Below, in pieces: positions 31,916 through 41,632 of a stretch of DNA of 61,344 nucleotides. Under the pieces are notes generated by a model. That model was not told the origin of the DNA. It ran no database searches and saw only the letters and a program-made list of their open reading frames with translations. Made by a program: the position numbers and the translations under genes. The first letter of the stretch is position 1, and the number at the start of each line of letters is the position of its first letter. The stretch lies in assembly GCA_031263865.1 (NCBI GenBank), contig JAISEY010000003.1, positions 1 through 61,344 of the forward strand, written 5' to 3'. The DNA is from Endomicrobium sp. GTDB taxonomy: Bacteria > Elusimicrobiota > Endomicrobiia > Endomicrobiales > Endomicrobiaceae.

Positions 31916-34900
31916 TCATAATATCAAATTACAAGTACATTTTTTCGTATTGACAATATATGCAATTATTTTAAATTTATAAAACAAATTTATATTAAGC
32001 ATAATATTAACATAATTTTTTACTTGTTTAATATCTTTTATCATATTATAATTAGAACTTTTAAAATCAACTATAATAATTTTATTTTTATCAAAAATTA
32101 GTTTATCAACTATAAATGAATTCCCAAATCTATCAACTATTTCTTTTTCATTGTAAATTTTATCTTTATCATACATAAATAATTTAAGAATATTTTTATA
32201 TTTAAACATTTTTCTTAATCTTGAGTTAATCAAATTAAAATTTGCAAAAAAAAACTTTTTTTTCGAGAATTCAATAGCGTTGTTAATTTCATCGTTTAAA
32301 TTTACATTTTTTAATGAAACTATTTTTGATAAAGCGTAATGAATAATATTTCCATAAACTATTGATTTTTTTACACCAAAAGTTAATTTGTTTTTATATT
32401 TATAATTTTTTTTTAATTTTTTATATCCAATATAATTGTTATCAACAATTATATTTTTAAAATCATTTGTTTTTTTTAATTTTTTAATATGTTTTACACC
32501 GAAAGAAATATCATTGTCACCTAATAAAACAGAAAACATATTTTTTGTATTACCTATTTTTTTAGGTATAATACAATAAAGTTCATATTCAGCTCTTGTC
32601 ATAGCAACATAAAGAATATTAATTTCTGACAATAAATTTATAAATCTTTCATTATCACGTATTATTTTTGCTTCTTCTAAAAAATTAGAAATATTTTTTG
32701 ATATATTAAATAGTTTTATTTTTGTTTTTGTTACATTAAAATATAGTTTATCAATATTTTTTAATAAAGGTTTAGCAAACGGTATAATTACAACAGGAAA
32801 TTGTAACCCTTTAGATTTATGTATTGTCATAACATTTACACCATCGCCTAAACTATTTTTTATATTTAGAGAATCCTCACAATCCGTTAAATTATCAAAA
32901 TATTTAATAAAATTATCTATCCCAGAATTTTTAATTTCAAATTCTTTAACAAGATCTAGAAAACGCATTATAAATATTTTACTTTTATAAAAATTATCAA
33001 TAACTAAAAATTTTTCAAGAAACAAAACAATTAATTCATAAACAGAAATAAATCCAGCTTCTACAAAAAAACAATTAAAGTATTTATTGCACAACTTTTC
33101 ATATTTAATTTTAAAAAAATTATATAAACTTATTTTGTTATGTTTGTTGTTAAAATCAAAAATGAATTTTTCAAAACTATTTCTTTTTTCTTTTGAAACG
33201 TTATAAAAAATATCTCCAATTATAAAAGAAGAAAATGATATATTATCATTAAAATTATTTATAAATTTGATAAATGACATAATTTGTTTTATGATATCAT
33301 TGTTTTTTATATTTAGAGTTTGAGAAGATTCAACTTTTATTTTATTTGATAAAAGCAGTGAGCTAACATTAAAAACTTCTTCATTTGTTCTACATAAAAT
33401 TGCAATATCTTTTAAATCAAATCTCTTTAAAGCATCAATTACATATTCTATAATTTTTATTTCTATTCCTTTGTTTGTGTTATCTGTGGAATCTATAATT
33501 TTTGTTTCTACATATCCATGTTTTTGCATAAAAAACATAGTTTTTTGTTTAGAAAAATCATATACTTTAACAAATTTGTTTAAAATATATTTAAAATCTC
33601 TCTTATTTTTATAAAATTTAAATAAAAATCCTTTAATATTTTCTATTGAAAACACATTATTATTAAAGTCAACAATAAATTGTCCACTTCTAAAATTATA
33701 TTCTAATTTTTTTTTTTTTAAATCAAAAATTTTAAATTCATTTTGAACAATATTAAAAATATTATAATCACCACCTCTAAAAGCATAAATTGCTTGTTTA
33801 ATGTCTCCAACATAAAAAAAAGTTCCATTGTTTGCAAGACTTTCTTCTAAAAATCTTTTAATTCCAATCCATTGCACCAAACTTGTATCTTGGAATTCAT
33901 CAATTAGAAAATGTTTATATTGTTCAGATAATCTATAATAAATTTCTGGAATAATGTTAGTGCTTTTATTAAAGATAGAAACAATTTTTTGATTTATTTC
34001 ATTTAAATATATAATTCCTTTTTTCTTTGATTGTTTATTAAATTCAAGAAAAATTTCAAAATAAATATTTGAATAAATATCGTAATAATGTTTCATATAA
34101 TATTTGTAAAGATCTTTTATCTCTTTATAAATATTATTCCACATAATATTTAATTTAGTATCAATTTGTGTATTATTGTTATATCTCAATTTAGATTCAG
34201 AAAAGATATTTGGCAATTCCATTGATAAAAATATTTTTTTATCTTCATCTAAAATTTTTTTAATTGCTTTCTTATAACTACAATGTATTTGAAAATCATT
34301 TATTTTTTTTGAAAAAAACTTAATTTTTTTTAAAATAATTTTAATTCTTGATAAAAGTTCATAATTATAATTATTTTTTTTACTTATAAAAATATCTTTT
34401 CCTATATTAGAAGATTTATTAAATATTTTTTTAATTTCAGTATATATATCTATTTTAGGAATCCATCCAGAAATGTTAGTTACATATTGCAATAAATATT
34501 TTAATATTTTTTTTTTCTTATTTTTATAATTATTAATATTTTTAAAAAAAGATTCTATAGAAAACATAAGATCAGATGAATAATCTTTTTCTATAGTAAA
34601 ATTTGGAGATAAATTTATATTAAATGCACAAGATTTCAATATATGATTTTTAAAGCTATCTATTGTACTTATATTAAAATCATCATATAATTTGAAAATA
34701 ATTTCTAAAATTTTTAAACTTTTTCTTGTAATTTCAATTTTACTTAATTCAAAATCGTCAAAAAAATCATCAGTATATATGGATAATGCAGCTTTTTTAA
34801 GATAATTTATAACTCTATTTTTCATTTCAAAAGCTGCTTTATTTGTAAATGTTATTGCAACAATATTTTTTATTTCTACATCATTATCTAATTTAAATAA

Positions 34901-34984
34901 CAAATATATATATCTTTTTGCAAGACTATAAGTTTTACCAGAACCAGCAGATGCTTGTACAGAAATTATTTTAGTTTTTATCAT
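31916..34984 (-). CDS. AddA/RecB-like UvrD helicase with C-terminal nuclease
   Basis: A 1022-residue superfamily 1 helicase. Walker A is ASAGSGKT (residues about 11-18), Walker B is FLIDEFQDTS, and the later helicase motifs VMTIHKSKGLQFPVV and LYVAMTRAEYELY are intact. The C-terminal PD-(D/E)XK nuclease shows GNIIHYAL, FIVDKLIF, IVDFKSS and the QxxxY-like QVKNYVN. Together with the adjacent AddB-like subunit it should form an end-resection complex feeding RecA. An in-frame 13-base T run (33707-33719) codes for lysines. It lies downstream of smpB on the same strand. Confidence 0.92.
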   Translation of the reverse strand: MIKTKIISVQASAGSGKTYSLAKRYIYLLFKLDNDVEIKNIVAITFTNKAAFEMKNRVINYLKKAALSIYTDDFFDDFELSKIEITRKSLKILEIIFKLYDDFNISTIDSFKNHILKSCAFNINLSPNFTIEKDYSSDLMFSIESFFKNINNYKNKKKKILKYLLQYVTNISGWIPKIDIYTEIKKIFNKSSNIGKDIFISKKNNYNYELLSRIKIILKKIKFFSKKINDFQIHCSYKKAIKKILDEDKKIFLSMELPNIFSESKLRYNNNTQIDTKLNIMWNNIYKEIKDLYKYYMKHYYDIYSNIYFEIFLEFNKQSKKKGIIYLNEINQKIVSIFNKSTNIIPEIYYRLSEQYKHFLIDEFQDTSLVQWIGIKRFLEESLANNGTFFYVGDIKQAIYAFRGGDYNIFNIVQNEFKIFDLKKKKLEYNFRSGQFIVDFNNNVFSIENIKGFLFKFYKNKRDFKYILNKFVKVYDFSKQKTMFFMQKHGYVETKIIDSTDNTNKGIEIKIIEYVIDALKRFDLKDIAILCRTNEEVFNVSSLLLSNKIKVESSQTLNIKNNDIIKQIMSFIKFINNFNDNISFSSFIIGDIFYNVSKEKRNSFEKFIFDFNNKHNKISLYNFFKIKYEKLCNKYFNCFFVEAGFISVYELIVLFLEKFLVIDNFYKSKIFIMRFLDLVKEFEIKNSGIDNFIKYFDNLTDCEDSLNIKNSLGDGVNVMTIHKSKGLQFPVVIIPFAKPLLKNIDKLYFNVTKTKIKLFNISKNISNFLEEAKIIRDNERFINLLSEINILYVAMTRAEYELYCIIPKKIGNTKNMFSVLLGDNDISFGVKHIKKLKKTNDFKNIIVDNNYIGYKKLKKNYKYKNKLTFGVKKSIVYGNIIHYALSKIVSLKNVNLNDEINNAIEFSKKKFFFANFNLINSRLRKMFKYKNILKLFMYDKDKIYNEKEIVDRFGNSFIVDKLIFDKNKIIIVDFKSSNYNMIKDIKQVKNYVNIMLNINLFYKFKIIAYIVNTKKCTCNLIL

Positions 34985-35023
34985 ACAATTATAATATAAA
35001 CCAATATAAACATTAAAAAAACA

Positions 35024-35485
35024 TTACTTAATTCTATAAAATTTAGAAACATCTCTAATAATATCTTTTTTTCTTAAATAATCTCTTTTATTATATTTTT
35101 TTCTAAATTTAGCAATACCAATAAGAATTTTTATTTTACCATTGTTATGTAAATATATTTCTAAAGGAATAACTAAAAGTCCTTTTTCTCTAGTTTTAGA
35201 AAATATTTTATTTATTTCTGTTTTATGCATCAAGATTTTACGGACTCTTTTATCATCGTAATTTACAATATGATTAGACATATTTTTATATTTTGCAATT
35301 GATATACCATATATAAACGCTTCGCAATTAAAAATTTTAACAATTCCTCCAACAATACTAACATTTGAATTTTTTATAGATTTAACTTCAAAACCATACA
35401 AAACAATGCCAGCTTCAAATTTTTCTATTATTTCATAATCATAATACGCTTTTTTATTTGACGAAAATATTTTTTTTTTTAACAT
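35024..35485 (-). CDS. smpB: SsrA (tmRNA)-binding protein SmpB
   Basis: A 153-residue trans-translation factor. The OB-barrel signature is clear: KKAYYDYEIIEKFEAGIVLYGFEVKSIKNSNVSI, then LVIPLEIYLHNNGKIKILIGIAKFRKKYNKR. A basic C-terminal tail follows. It delivers tmRNA to stalled ribosomes. The tmRNA gene is not in this window. It lies between tRNA-Thr and the addA-like gene on the minus strand. Confidence 0.96.
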   Translation of the reverse strand: MLKKKIFSSNKKAYYDYEIIEKFEAGIVLYGFEVKSIKNSNVSIVGGIVKIFNCEAFIYGISIAKYKNMSNHIVNYDDKRVRKILMHKTEINKIFSKTREKGLLVIPLEIYLHNNGKIKILIGIAKFRKKYNKRDYLRKKDIIRDVSKFYRIK

Positions 35486-35537
35486 ATAATTATAAATTAA
35501 TTTATAGACTATTTTTCATATTACAAAAAAATCAAAA

Positions 35538-35610
35538 AGCCGATGATAGGATTCGAACCTACGACCTGCGGTTTACAAAACCGCTGCTCTTCCAACTGAG
35601 CTACATCGGC
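35538..35610 (-). tRNA. tRNA-Thr (UGU)
   Basis: Minus-strand cloverleaf with acceptor GCCGATG/CATCGGC, anticodon stem GCGGT/ACCGC and loop TTTGTAA (anticodon TGT). The T arm is GTAGG/CCTAC. The discriminator is U and CCA is not encoded. A consensus-like promoter lies 20 bases upstream. Confidence 0.96.
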
Positions 35611-35629
35611 ATATTTGCAGTAAAATTGA

Positions 35630-35658
35630 ATGCTATATAAAAAATATATTAATGTCAA
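35630..35658 (-). promoter_or_regulatory. Promoter for tRNA-Thr
   Basis: On the minus strand, -35 TTGACA (35653-35658), 17-base spacer, -10 TAGCAT (35630-35635). Start would be near 35623, about 13 bases before the tRNA. The same -10 hexamer occurs in the divergent promoter at 35691. Confidence 0.55.
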
Positions 35659-35690
35659 ATAAAAATTTTTCTAATGTATAACAAATATTA

Positions 35691-35719
35691 TTGACATAAA
35701 CCAATAATTGTGATAGCAT
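35691..35719 (+). promoter_or_regulatory. Promoter for the SurA/PpiD-like gene
   Basis: On the plus strand, -35 TTGACA (35691-35696), 17-base spacer, -10 TAGCAT (35714-35719). Start would be near 35726, about 40 bases before the coding start at 35768. It is back to back with the tRNA-Thr promoter. Confidence 0.55.
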
Positions 35720-35767
35720 TTTAGTAATTTACATACTAATAAAAACAAAAAGGATAATAATAACATA

Positions 35768-36418
35768 ATGATTAATTTTTCGAAAAAATATTTTCGAATA
35801 TTTTTTATAATAACAGTTTTTTGCTTTATATGTGGTATTTTTTTAAGTGTAATTCCATATTTTTTAAAACATGATTTTATAATAAAAATAAATGAGTCCA
35901 AAATACCATCAAAATTATATCAAATATTATTAGAAAATTCATTAAAAATCCAACAATATAATACAAAAAATAATCAGCTTTCTAAAAAAGATATAGAAAA
36001 AATAAAAATATCTATAATAAATAAATTAATAGTTGAGGAAATTTTATATCAACAATCAAAAACATATGGTGTTATTATAAGCGATTATGAATTAATAAAT
36101 GATTTAAAAAATAATACAATATTTAATGATAATAATACATTTAATAAAATTAAATATATAAATTTTTTGAAATTAATAAATATAACACCAAAAGAATACG
36201 AATCTTTGAGAAGGAAACAATTAGCAGCTGAAAAAACAAAAAAAATAATTGAATCATCAATAAAATTGTGGTCACAAGAGTTAAAAAACGAAAATTACAA
36301 TAATACAAAAAATACTGAAGAATTTTTGTTAAAAATAAAAAAAAATCAAATAATAAGTGAATGGTACTCATCAATTATTAACGAATCAAACATAATAATT
36401 AATAATTCTATGTATTAA
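35768..36418 (+). CDS. SurA/PpiD-N-like membrane-anchored protein without PPIase domain
   Basis: A 216-residue protein with one N-terminal hydrophobic helix (residues about 10-33). A helical region follows that resembles the N-terminal chaperone part of SurA/PpiD proteins (IKINESKIPSKLYQILLENS, then IINKLIVEEILYQQSKTYGVIISDYEL). No parvulin PPIase domain follows, so it may act only as a periplasmic chaperone or tether. Family assignment rests on pattern, not on catalytic residues. An AAGGA lies about 13 bases before the ATG, rather far. Confidence 0.6.
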   Translation: MINFSKKYFRIFFIITVFCFICGIFLSVIPYFLKHDFIIKINESKIPSKLYQILLENSLKIQQYNTKNNQLSKKDIEKIKISIINKLIVEEILYQQSKTYGVIISDYELINDLKNNTIFNDNNTFNKIKYINFLKLINITPKEYESLRRKQLAAEKTKKIIESSIKLWSQELKNENYNNTKNTEEFLLKIKKNQIISEWYSSIINESNIIINNSMY

Positions 36419-36433
36419 TTATTACAATCTTCA

Positions 36434-37372
36434 TTAAATTTTATTTAATAAAAATAATAATACAGATTTTTGAATATATAATCTATTTTCAACTTCTTTA
36501 AATATACAATATTCATATTTATCAAAAACATCTGATGTTATTTCCTCTCCTTTTATTGCTGGTAAACAATGTAACACTATACATTTTTTAGATACAATTT
36601 TTAATAGCTTCTCATTTACTTGATAAGGAGAAAAAACATTTTTTCTATGTTCCAACTCAGTTTCAAAACCCATTGATGTCCATACATCAGTGTAAATTAC
36701 ATCAGAATTTTTAATAACATTAATATCATTTGTAATTTTAATTTTTACATTTGTTGAATTAACATATTTTAAAGCTTTATTTAATGTCTCTTTTTTTGGA
36801 TAATATTGATTTGGAGATATTATTGTTAAACAAAGACCTAAAATTGCAGATATTGCAATAAGAGAATTTGCAATATTGTTGTTCCCATCCCCAATATAAG
36901 TAATTTTTATATCTTTCAAAAAATTTAATTTATTTATTTTATACAATTCCATGATTGTCATAATAGTAGATAAAGTTTGACAAGGATGTTCATAGTCAGT
37001 AAGTCCATTTATTATTGGTATTGTAGAATACATCGCAAACTCTTCAATATCTGAATGTTTGAATACTCTTATCATAACAATATCTAAGTAGCAAGAAAAA
37101 ACCATTGATGTATCATGAATTGATTCTCCTCTAGGAATTTGTGATTTACTAAAATCTATAAAAATTGGAGTACCTCCAAGCTGAGCCATTCCAACTGAAA
37201 AAGAAGTTACAGTTCTAGTAGACGGTTTTTCTAATAAAATACCCAATGTTTTTCCTTTAAGAATATCAACTGTTTTTTTATTCTTTTTAAATTCAAATGC
37301 TTTATTTAAAATCATATCTACTTCGTTTATTGATAAATCATAAATAGATATTAAATCTCTTTTCACAAACAT
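36434..37372 (-). CDS. argF: Ornithine carbamoyltransferase
   Basis: Transfers carbamoyl phosphate to ornithine to give citrulline, or runs in reverse in arginine catabolism. About 312 residues. Visible are the carbamoyl-phosphate loop STRT (residues 51-54), EHPCQ, the ornithine-binding DVWTSMG, HCLP and ENRL. The residue after STRT, usually arginine (STRTR), is valine here. The ATG at 37372 is preferred to an upstream TTG because GGAG lies 6 bases before it. It is the last gene of the por-accA-fba run. No other arginine gene is in the window. Confidence 0.92.
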   Translation of the reverse strand: MFVKRDLISIYDLSINEVDMILNKAFEFKKNKKTVDILKGKTLGILLEKPSTRTVTSFSVGMAQLGGTPIFIDFSKSQIPRGESIHDTSMVFSCYLDIVMIRVFKHSDIEEFAMYSTIPIINGLTDYEHPCQTLSTIMTIMELYKINKLNFLKDIKITYIGDGNNNIANSLIAISAILGLCLTIISPNQYYPKKETLNKALKYVNSTNVKIKITNDINVIKNSDVIYTDVWTSMGFETELEHRKNVFSPYQVNEKLLKIVSKKCIVLHCLPAIKGEEITSDVFDKYEYCIFKEVENRLYIQKSVLLFLLNKI

Positions 37373-37408
37373 AAAATTCTCCAAAAAACAATAAATAAAA
37401 TATTATAT

Positions 37409-38356
37409 TTAATCTTTTGCATGCCCAATAGTAAAAAAATCTTTCATCTTTGAAACAATAAAATCAACAAGAACAGTTTTAGAATATTCAAAATAATCTC
37501 TTGGATTGAATTTTTCTGGATGATCAATAAAAAATTTTCTTATTGCAGTTGTTACAACAAGTCTAATATCACTGTCAATATTTATTTTTGATACACCAAG
37601 ACTAATAGCTTTTTGTAAGTCACCTATAGGAACTCCACTTGCACCACTTTTAATTTTTCCACCATATTTTACAAAATCATATATCAAGCTTTTTGGGATA
37701 GATGATGCACCATGTAACACTATTGGAATATTTATTAGAGATCTAATTTCTTTTAAAATATCAAAAGCTAAACTAACATTTCTTTTAAATTTATAAGCAC
37801 CATGTGATGTCCCTATTGAAATAGCTAAAGAATCAACATTTGTATCATTAACAAAATTTTTAGCTTCTTCTGGATCTGTAAAATAAAAAGAAGTAGGTTT
37901 GACAGAATCTTCTACACCACCTATTACTCCAATTTCTCCTTCAACAGAAATTCCTCTTTTATGAGCATATTCTACAACAGAACTAGTGATTCTTACATTT
38001 TGTTCATATGTTGAAGGTGTTTTTCCATCTATTAATGAACCATCTATCATAACTGATGTAAATCCAATATCTATAGCATTTTTAATTGATTCAAACGAAT
38101 TACCATGATCTAAATGAATTGCAATTGGAATATCATAATTTTTTAAAGCAGCATTTTTCATCAAACATGCCAAGTATGAAAATTCTGAATATTTTAAAGC
38201 ACTCATTGTTGCTTGTAAAATAAGAGGTGATTGTGTTTTTTTTGCAGCATTAACTATAGCTTGTAATTGTTCCATATTGTTTACATTATATGCTCCAACA
38301 CCATATTTACCATTCATAGCATTTATCAAAATTTGTTTAGAAGAAACAAGTGCCAT
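37409..38356 (-). CDS. fba: Class II fructose-bisphosphate aldolase
   Basis: A 315-residue zinc aldolase of glycolysis/gluconeogenesis. Metal and substrate motifs are LDHG, VEGEIG, ISIGTSHGAYK, VLHGASS and KINIDSD. Very strong ribosome site (GGGGGGAG) before the ATG. It sits between accA and argF in one minus-strand run, 28 bases from accA. Confidence 0.96.
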   Translation of the reverse strand: MALVSSKQILINAMNGKYGVGAYNVNNMEQLQAIVNAAKKTQSPLILQATMSALKYSEFSYLACLMKNAALKNYDIPIAIHLDHGNSFESIKNAIDIGFTSVMIDGSLIDGKTPSTYEQNVRITSSVVEYAHKRGISVEGEIGVIGGVEDSVKPTSFYFTDPEEAKNFVNDTNVDSLAISIGTSHGAYKFKRNVSLAFDILKEIRSLINIPIVLHGASSIPKSLIYDFVKYGGKIKSGASGVPIGDLQKAISLGVSKINIDSDIRLVVTTAIRKFFIDHPEKFNPRDYFEYSKTVLVDFIVSKMKDFFTIGHAKD

Positions 38357-38384
38357 AAACTCCCCCCAACAATAAATTAAAATA

Positions 38385-39356
38385 TTATTGTTTATTTTTT
38401 AAAAAAATATCATCAAAAATACCAAATGATCTAAACTTTGAATATCTATCATTTATAATTTTTTTACAACTCATATTATCATAATAAGCAAGATTTTCAT
38501 TTAAAATCTTTTTTATATTTAATGCTGTTTTTTTAACATCATTATGAGCTCCACCTAATGGCTCTTTTATAATTCCATCAACAATTTTCAAATTTAATAA
38601 ATCTTTTGCTGTTATTTTCATAGCTTCAGCCGCTTCAGCTGCTTTCGAACTATCTCTAAACAATATAGCAGCACATCCTTCTGGTGAAATTACAGAACAA
38701 TAAGAATTTTCAAGACAAAATATCTTATTTGAAACAGCAATACCTAAAGCTCCACCAGACCCCCCCTCACTAATAATAATAGTTATAATTGGAACTTTAA
38801 GACAGGACATTTCTCTTAAATTTTTTGCAATAGCTTCAGCTTGACCTCTTTCTTCAGCAGCTATACCTGGATAAGCCCCTGGAGTATCTATAAAAGTTAT
38901 TACAGGTCTATTAAATTTTTCAGCTAATTTCATTACTCTCAGTGCTTTTCTATACCCTTCAGGATGGGCCATACCAAAATTTGCACCTTTTATATTCTCA
39001 TCAAGAGTTCTTCCTTTTTGATGCCCTATTACAACAACTTGTCTATTATCAATTTCTGCAATACCACTTAAAATTGCTTTATCATCTCCAAAATATCTAT
39101 CACCATGTAATTCAACAAAATCATTAAATATAAGATTTATATAATCAAAAGTATAAGGTCTTTTTGGATGCCTTGCTAATTGAACTATCTGCCAAGGAGA
39201 CAATGAACTATAAATTTTTATTTTTATTTCATTTTTTGTTTTTTCAAGTTTAGCAATCTGTGCAGAAATATCTATATTAGAATCTTTGGAAGTTTTTTTT
39301 AAATCATCAATTCTTTTATCGATTTCAATTATTGATTTTTCAAAATCTAATGTCAT
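38385..39356 (-). CDS. accA: Acetyl-CoA carboxylase carboxyltransferase subunit alpha
   Basis: A 323-residue AccA that transfers the carboxyl group from biotin-BCCP to acetyl-CoA, making malonyl-CoA for fatty-acid synthesis. The N-terminal helical region is followed by the crotonase-like core: [48 protein letters not shown] and [11 protein letters not shown]. Its partner accD is not next to it. It directly follows porB, the enzyme producing acetyl-CoA. Confidence 0.96.
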   Translation of the reverse strand: MTLDFEKSIIEIDKRIDDLKKTSKDSNIDISAQIAKLEKTKNEIKIKIYSSLSPWQIVQLARHPKRPYTFDYINLIFNDFVELHGDRYFGDDKAILSGIAEIDNRQVVVIGHQKGRTLDENIKGANFGMAHPEGYRKALRVMKLAEKFNRPVITFIDTPGAYPGIAAEERGQAEAIAKNLREMSCLKVPIITIIISEGGSGGALGIAVSNKIFCLENSYCSVISPEGCAAILFRDSSKAAEAAEAMKITAKDLLNLKIVDGIIKEPLGGAHNDVKKTALNIKKILNENLAYYDNMSCKKIINDRYSKFRSFGIFDDIFLKNKQ

Positions 39357-39384
39357 AATTATAATCCATTAACAATTAATGTTT

Positions 39385-40320
39385 TTAATAACTAATTGTA
39401 TTTGTGCTTACATTTTTTAAATATTCCCATTCATTGTCAACATATTGTTGTATTGACTCAACAACATAAGATTTACTTTCATCCAAAAGATGTTTAAATC
39501 TTCCTTGGATTTTTAAAAAATCTATAATAGGCTTTTTCTGTTTTGGAATTACATTTATTTTATATATTCCTTTTTCGAACTCATAAGAAGGCCAAACACA
39601 AGTATCAACTGCAAGCCTTGAAATTTTCATTATATCTTGAACCTTATAATTCCATCCAAGTCTACATGGCGTCAAAATATTTATAAATGATGGACCATCA
39701 ATTGACAATGCTTTTTGGACTTTTGTCATTAAATCATTCCAATTACCAACATAAGTTTGAGCAACATATGGAATATCATGAGCAATCATAATTTTTGTTA
39801 AATTTTTTTTATTTTGTTTTTTACCATAAGAAAATTTACCAATAGGAACTGTTGTAGTATGTGCACCAATAGGAGTTGCACTTGATCTCTGAATACCAGT
39901 ATTCATATATGCTTCATTGTTATAACATATATAAAGCATTTTATGCCCTCTTTCCATAGCACCAGACAAAGATTGTAACCCAATATCATAAGTTCCACCA
40001 TCGCCACCAAAAGCTATAAATTTTATATCTTTGTCAATTTTACCTTTTGATTTTAAACTTTCATATGCTGCTTCTATCCCACTACATGTAGCAGCTGAGT
40101 TTTCAAAAGCACTATGAAAAAATGAACATTTCCACGAAGTATAAGGAAAAATTGTTGTAGATACTTCTAAACATCCAGTAGCACTTGTTATAACAACATC
40201 AAATTTAGAAGCTGCTATTAAAACTTGTCTTGCAACTATACCTGCACCACATCCAGAACAAAGCCTATGTCCACAAGCAAAACGTTCTGGATTCTTTGAT
40301 AAATCTTTCAAATCTATCAT
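39385..40320 (-). CDS. porB: Pyruvate:ferredoxin oxidoreductase beta subunit
   Basis: TPP- and FeS-binding subunit, 311 residues. An N-terminal CxxCG cluster motif (CSGCGAG) and the TPP-binding GDGGTYDIG with downstream NNEAYMNTGIQRS are diagnostic. With PorA, PorD and PorG upstream it oxidises pyruvate to acetyl-CoA and CO2 while reducing ferredoxin. It has a GGAG ribosome site 8 bases before the ATG. A related 2-oxoacid oxidoreductase (for example 2-oxoisovalerate) cannot be fully excluded. Confidence 0.92.
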   Translation of the reverse strand: MIDLKDLSKNPERFACGHRLCSGCGAGIVARQVLIAASKFDVVITSATGCLEVSTTIFPYTSWKCSFFHSAFENSAATCSGIEAAYESLKSKGKIDKDIKFIAFGGDGGTYDIGLQSLSGAMERGHKMLYICYNNEAYMNTGIQRSSATPIGAHTTTVPIGKFSYGKKQNKKNLTKIMIAHDIPYVAQTYVGNWNDLMTKVQKALSIDGPSFINILTPCRLGWNYKVQDIMKISRLAVDTCVWPSYEFEKGIYKINVIPKQKKPIIDFLKIQGRFKHLLDESKSYVVESIQQYVDNEWEYLKNVSTNTISY

Positions 40321-40366
40321 TATATTTTCTCCACAAAATATTCATGCATATTTATATAAAATCAAT

Positions 40367-41572
40367 TTATTTTTTTCTAATATTAACATATTTAACTTCA
40401 TACGGTTGTTTTTCAATACCAAGTAAAATTTTATTCAAATCATCACAAATATTTTTTATATGTAAATTATTTATTTCTCTACCACCTAATCCATATATAT
40501 AGTTTACAACTTTGATATCAATAATTCCATGAGAATACAATGATGAAACAACATCAGAATACAAAGGCGAAAATGCTCCAGAACATGAATCAGATCTATC
40601 CATAACAGCAACAACTTTAATATTTTTTAAATTTTCAACAACTTGTTCTACAGGAAATGGTCTATATATTCTTATTTTTAACAATCCAATTTTTATTCCT
40701 TCTTCTCTAATTTTTTTTATTTCATCTTTAATAGTTCCAGCTGTAGATCCTAGAACAATCATTGCAATTTCAGCATCATCAATCATATATTTTTCACACA
40801 AATCATATTCACGTCCAAATAATTCTTTAAATTCTTCAGCAACATCTAGAATAATCTTTTTAGAATCTACAACGGCTTTCGCCAATTGATATCTATGTTC
40901 AAAATAGTAATCTTGTAAATCAATTGAACCTAAAGTATATGGATTTTTTATATCTAAAAGATATCTTTTAGGTTTATATATACCAACAAATTTTTTAACA
41001 TCAATATCTCTATATACTTCAACAACTTCCATACAATGCGAAATAATAAATCCATCCATTGTAACAATTACTGGCAACATTGCTCTTTCAGCTATTTTTA
41101 CAGCTTGTATAATATTATCATAAGCATCTTGTGAATTTTCTGAATATATTTGTATCCATCCAGAATCTCTAACACTCATTGTATCTGAATGATCAGCATG
41201 AATGTTAATTGGTGCAGAGATTGCCCTATTAACATCTGTCATAACTATTGGCAATCTCAATCCAGATGCTATATAAAGCATTTCACTCATATAACATAAT
41301 CCCTGAGACGAAGTTCCTGTCATAGCTCTAGATCCTGCAGCTGATGCAGCTATTGTTGCAGACAATGCAGAATGTTCGCTTTCAACAGCAATATATTTGC
41401 TCTTAACGATACCATCAGAAACAAATTGAGAGAAAATTTGGACAATTTCTGTTGCTGGAGTTATAGGATAAGCTGCAACTACATCTGGTTCAATTTGTCT
41501 CATTGCTTCAGCTATGGCCTCATTCCCAGTCTTTGCCATAATCTTTCCATTTTTACTAACAGTTTTTATCAT
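40367..41572 (-). CDS. porA: Pyruvate:ferredoxin oxidoreductase alpha subunit
   Basis: A 401-residue pyrimidine-binding subunit. The start TGNEAIAEAMRQIEPDVVAAYPITPATEIVQ and the segment ESEHSALSATIAASAAGSRAMTGTSSQGLCYMSE are highly typical of PorA. Later come RDSGWIQIYSENSQDAYD and the C-terminal GRE region. It forms the active site with PorB. Gene order G-D-A-B is that of four-subunit archaeal/bacterial enzymes. Confidence 0.93.
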   Translation of the reverse strand: MIKTVSKNGKIMAKTGNEAIAEAMRQIEPDVVAAYPITPATEIVQIFSQFVSDGIVKSKYIAVESEHSALSATIAASAAGSRAMTGTSSQGLCYMSEMLYIASGLRLPIVMTDVNRAISAPINIHADHSDTMSVRDSGWIQIYSENSQDAYDNIIQAVKIAERAMLPVIVTMDGFIISHCMEVVEVYRDIDVKKFVGIYKPKRYLLDIKNPYTLGSIDLQDYYFEHRYQLAKAVVDSKKIILDVAEEFKELFGREYDLCEKYMIDDAEIAMIVLGSTAGTIKDEIKKIREEGIKIGLLKIRIYRPFPVEQVVENLKNIKVVAVMDRSDSCSGAFSPLYSDVVSSLYSHGIIDIKVVNYIYGLGGREINNLHIKNICDDLNKILLGIEKQPYEVKYVNIRKK

Positions 41573-41632
41573 TTAATTCACCATTTTTATATTTAAAATG
41601 TCAATTTTAAATTCATGTATTGAATAAAAACA

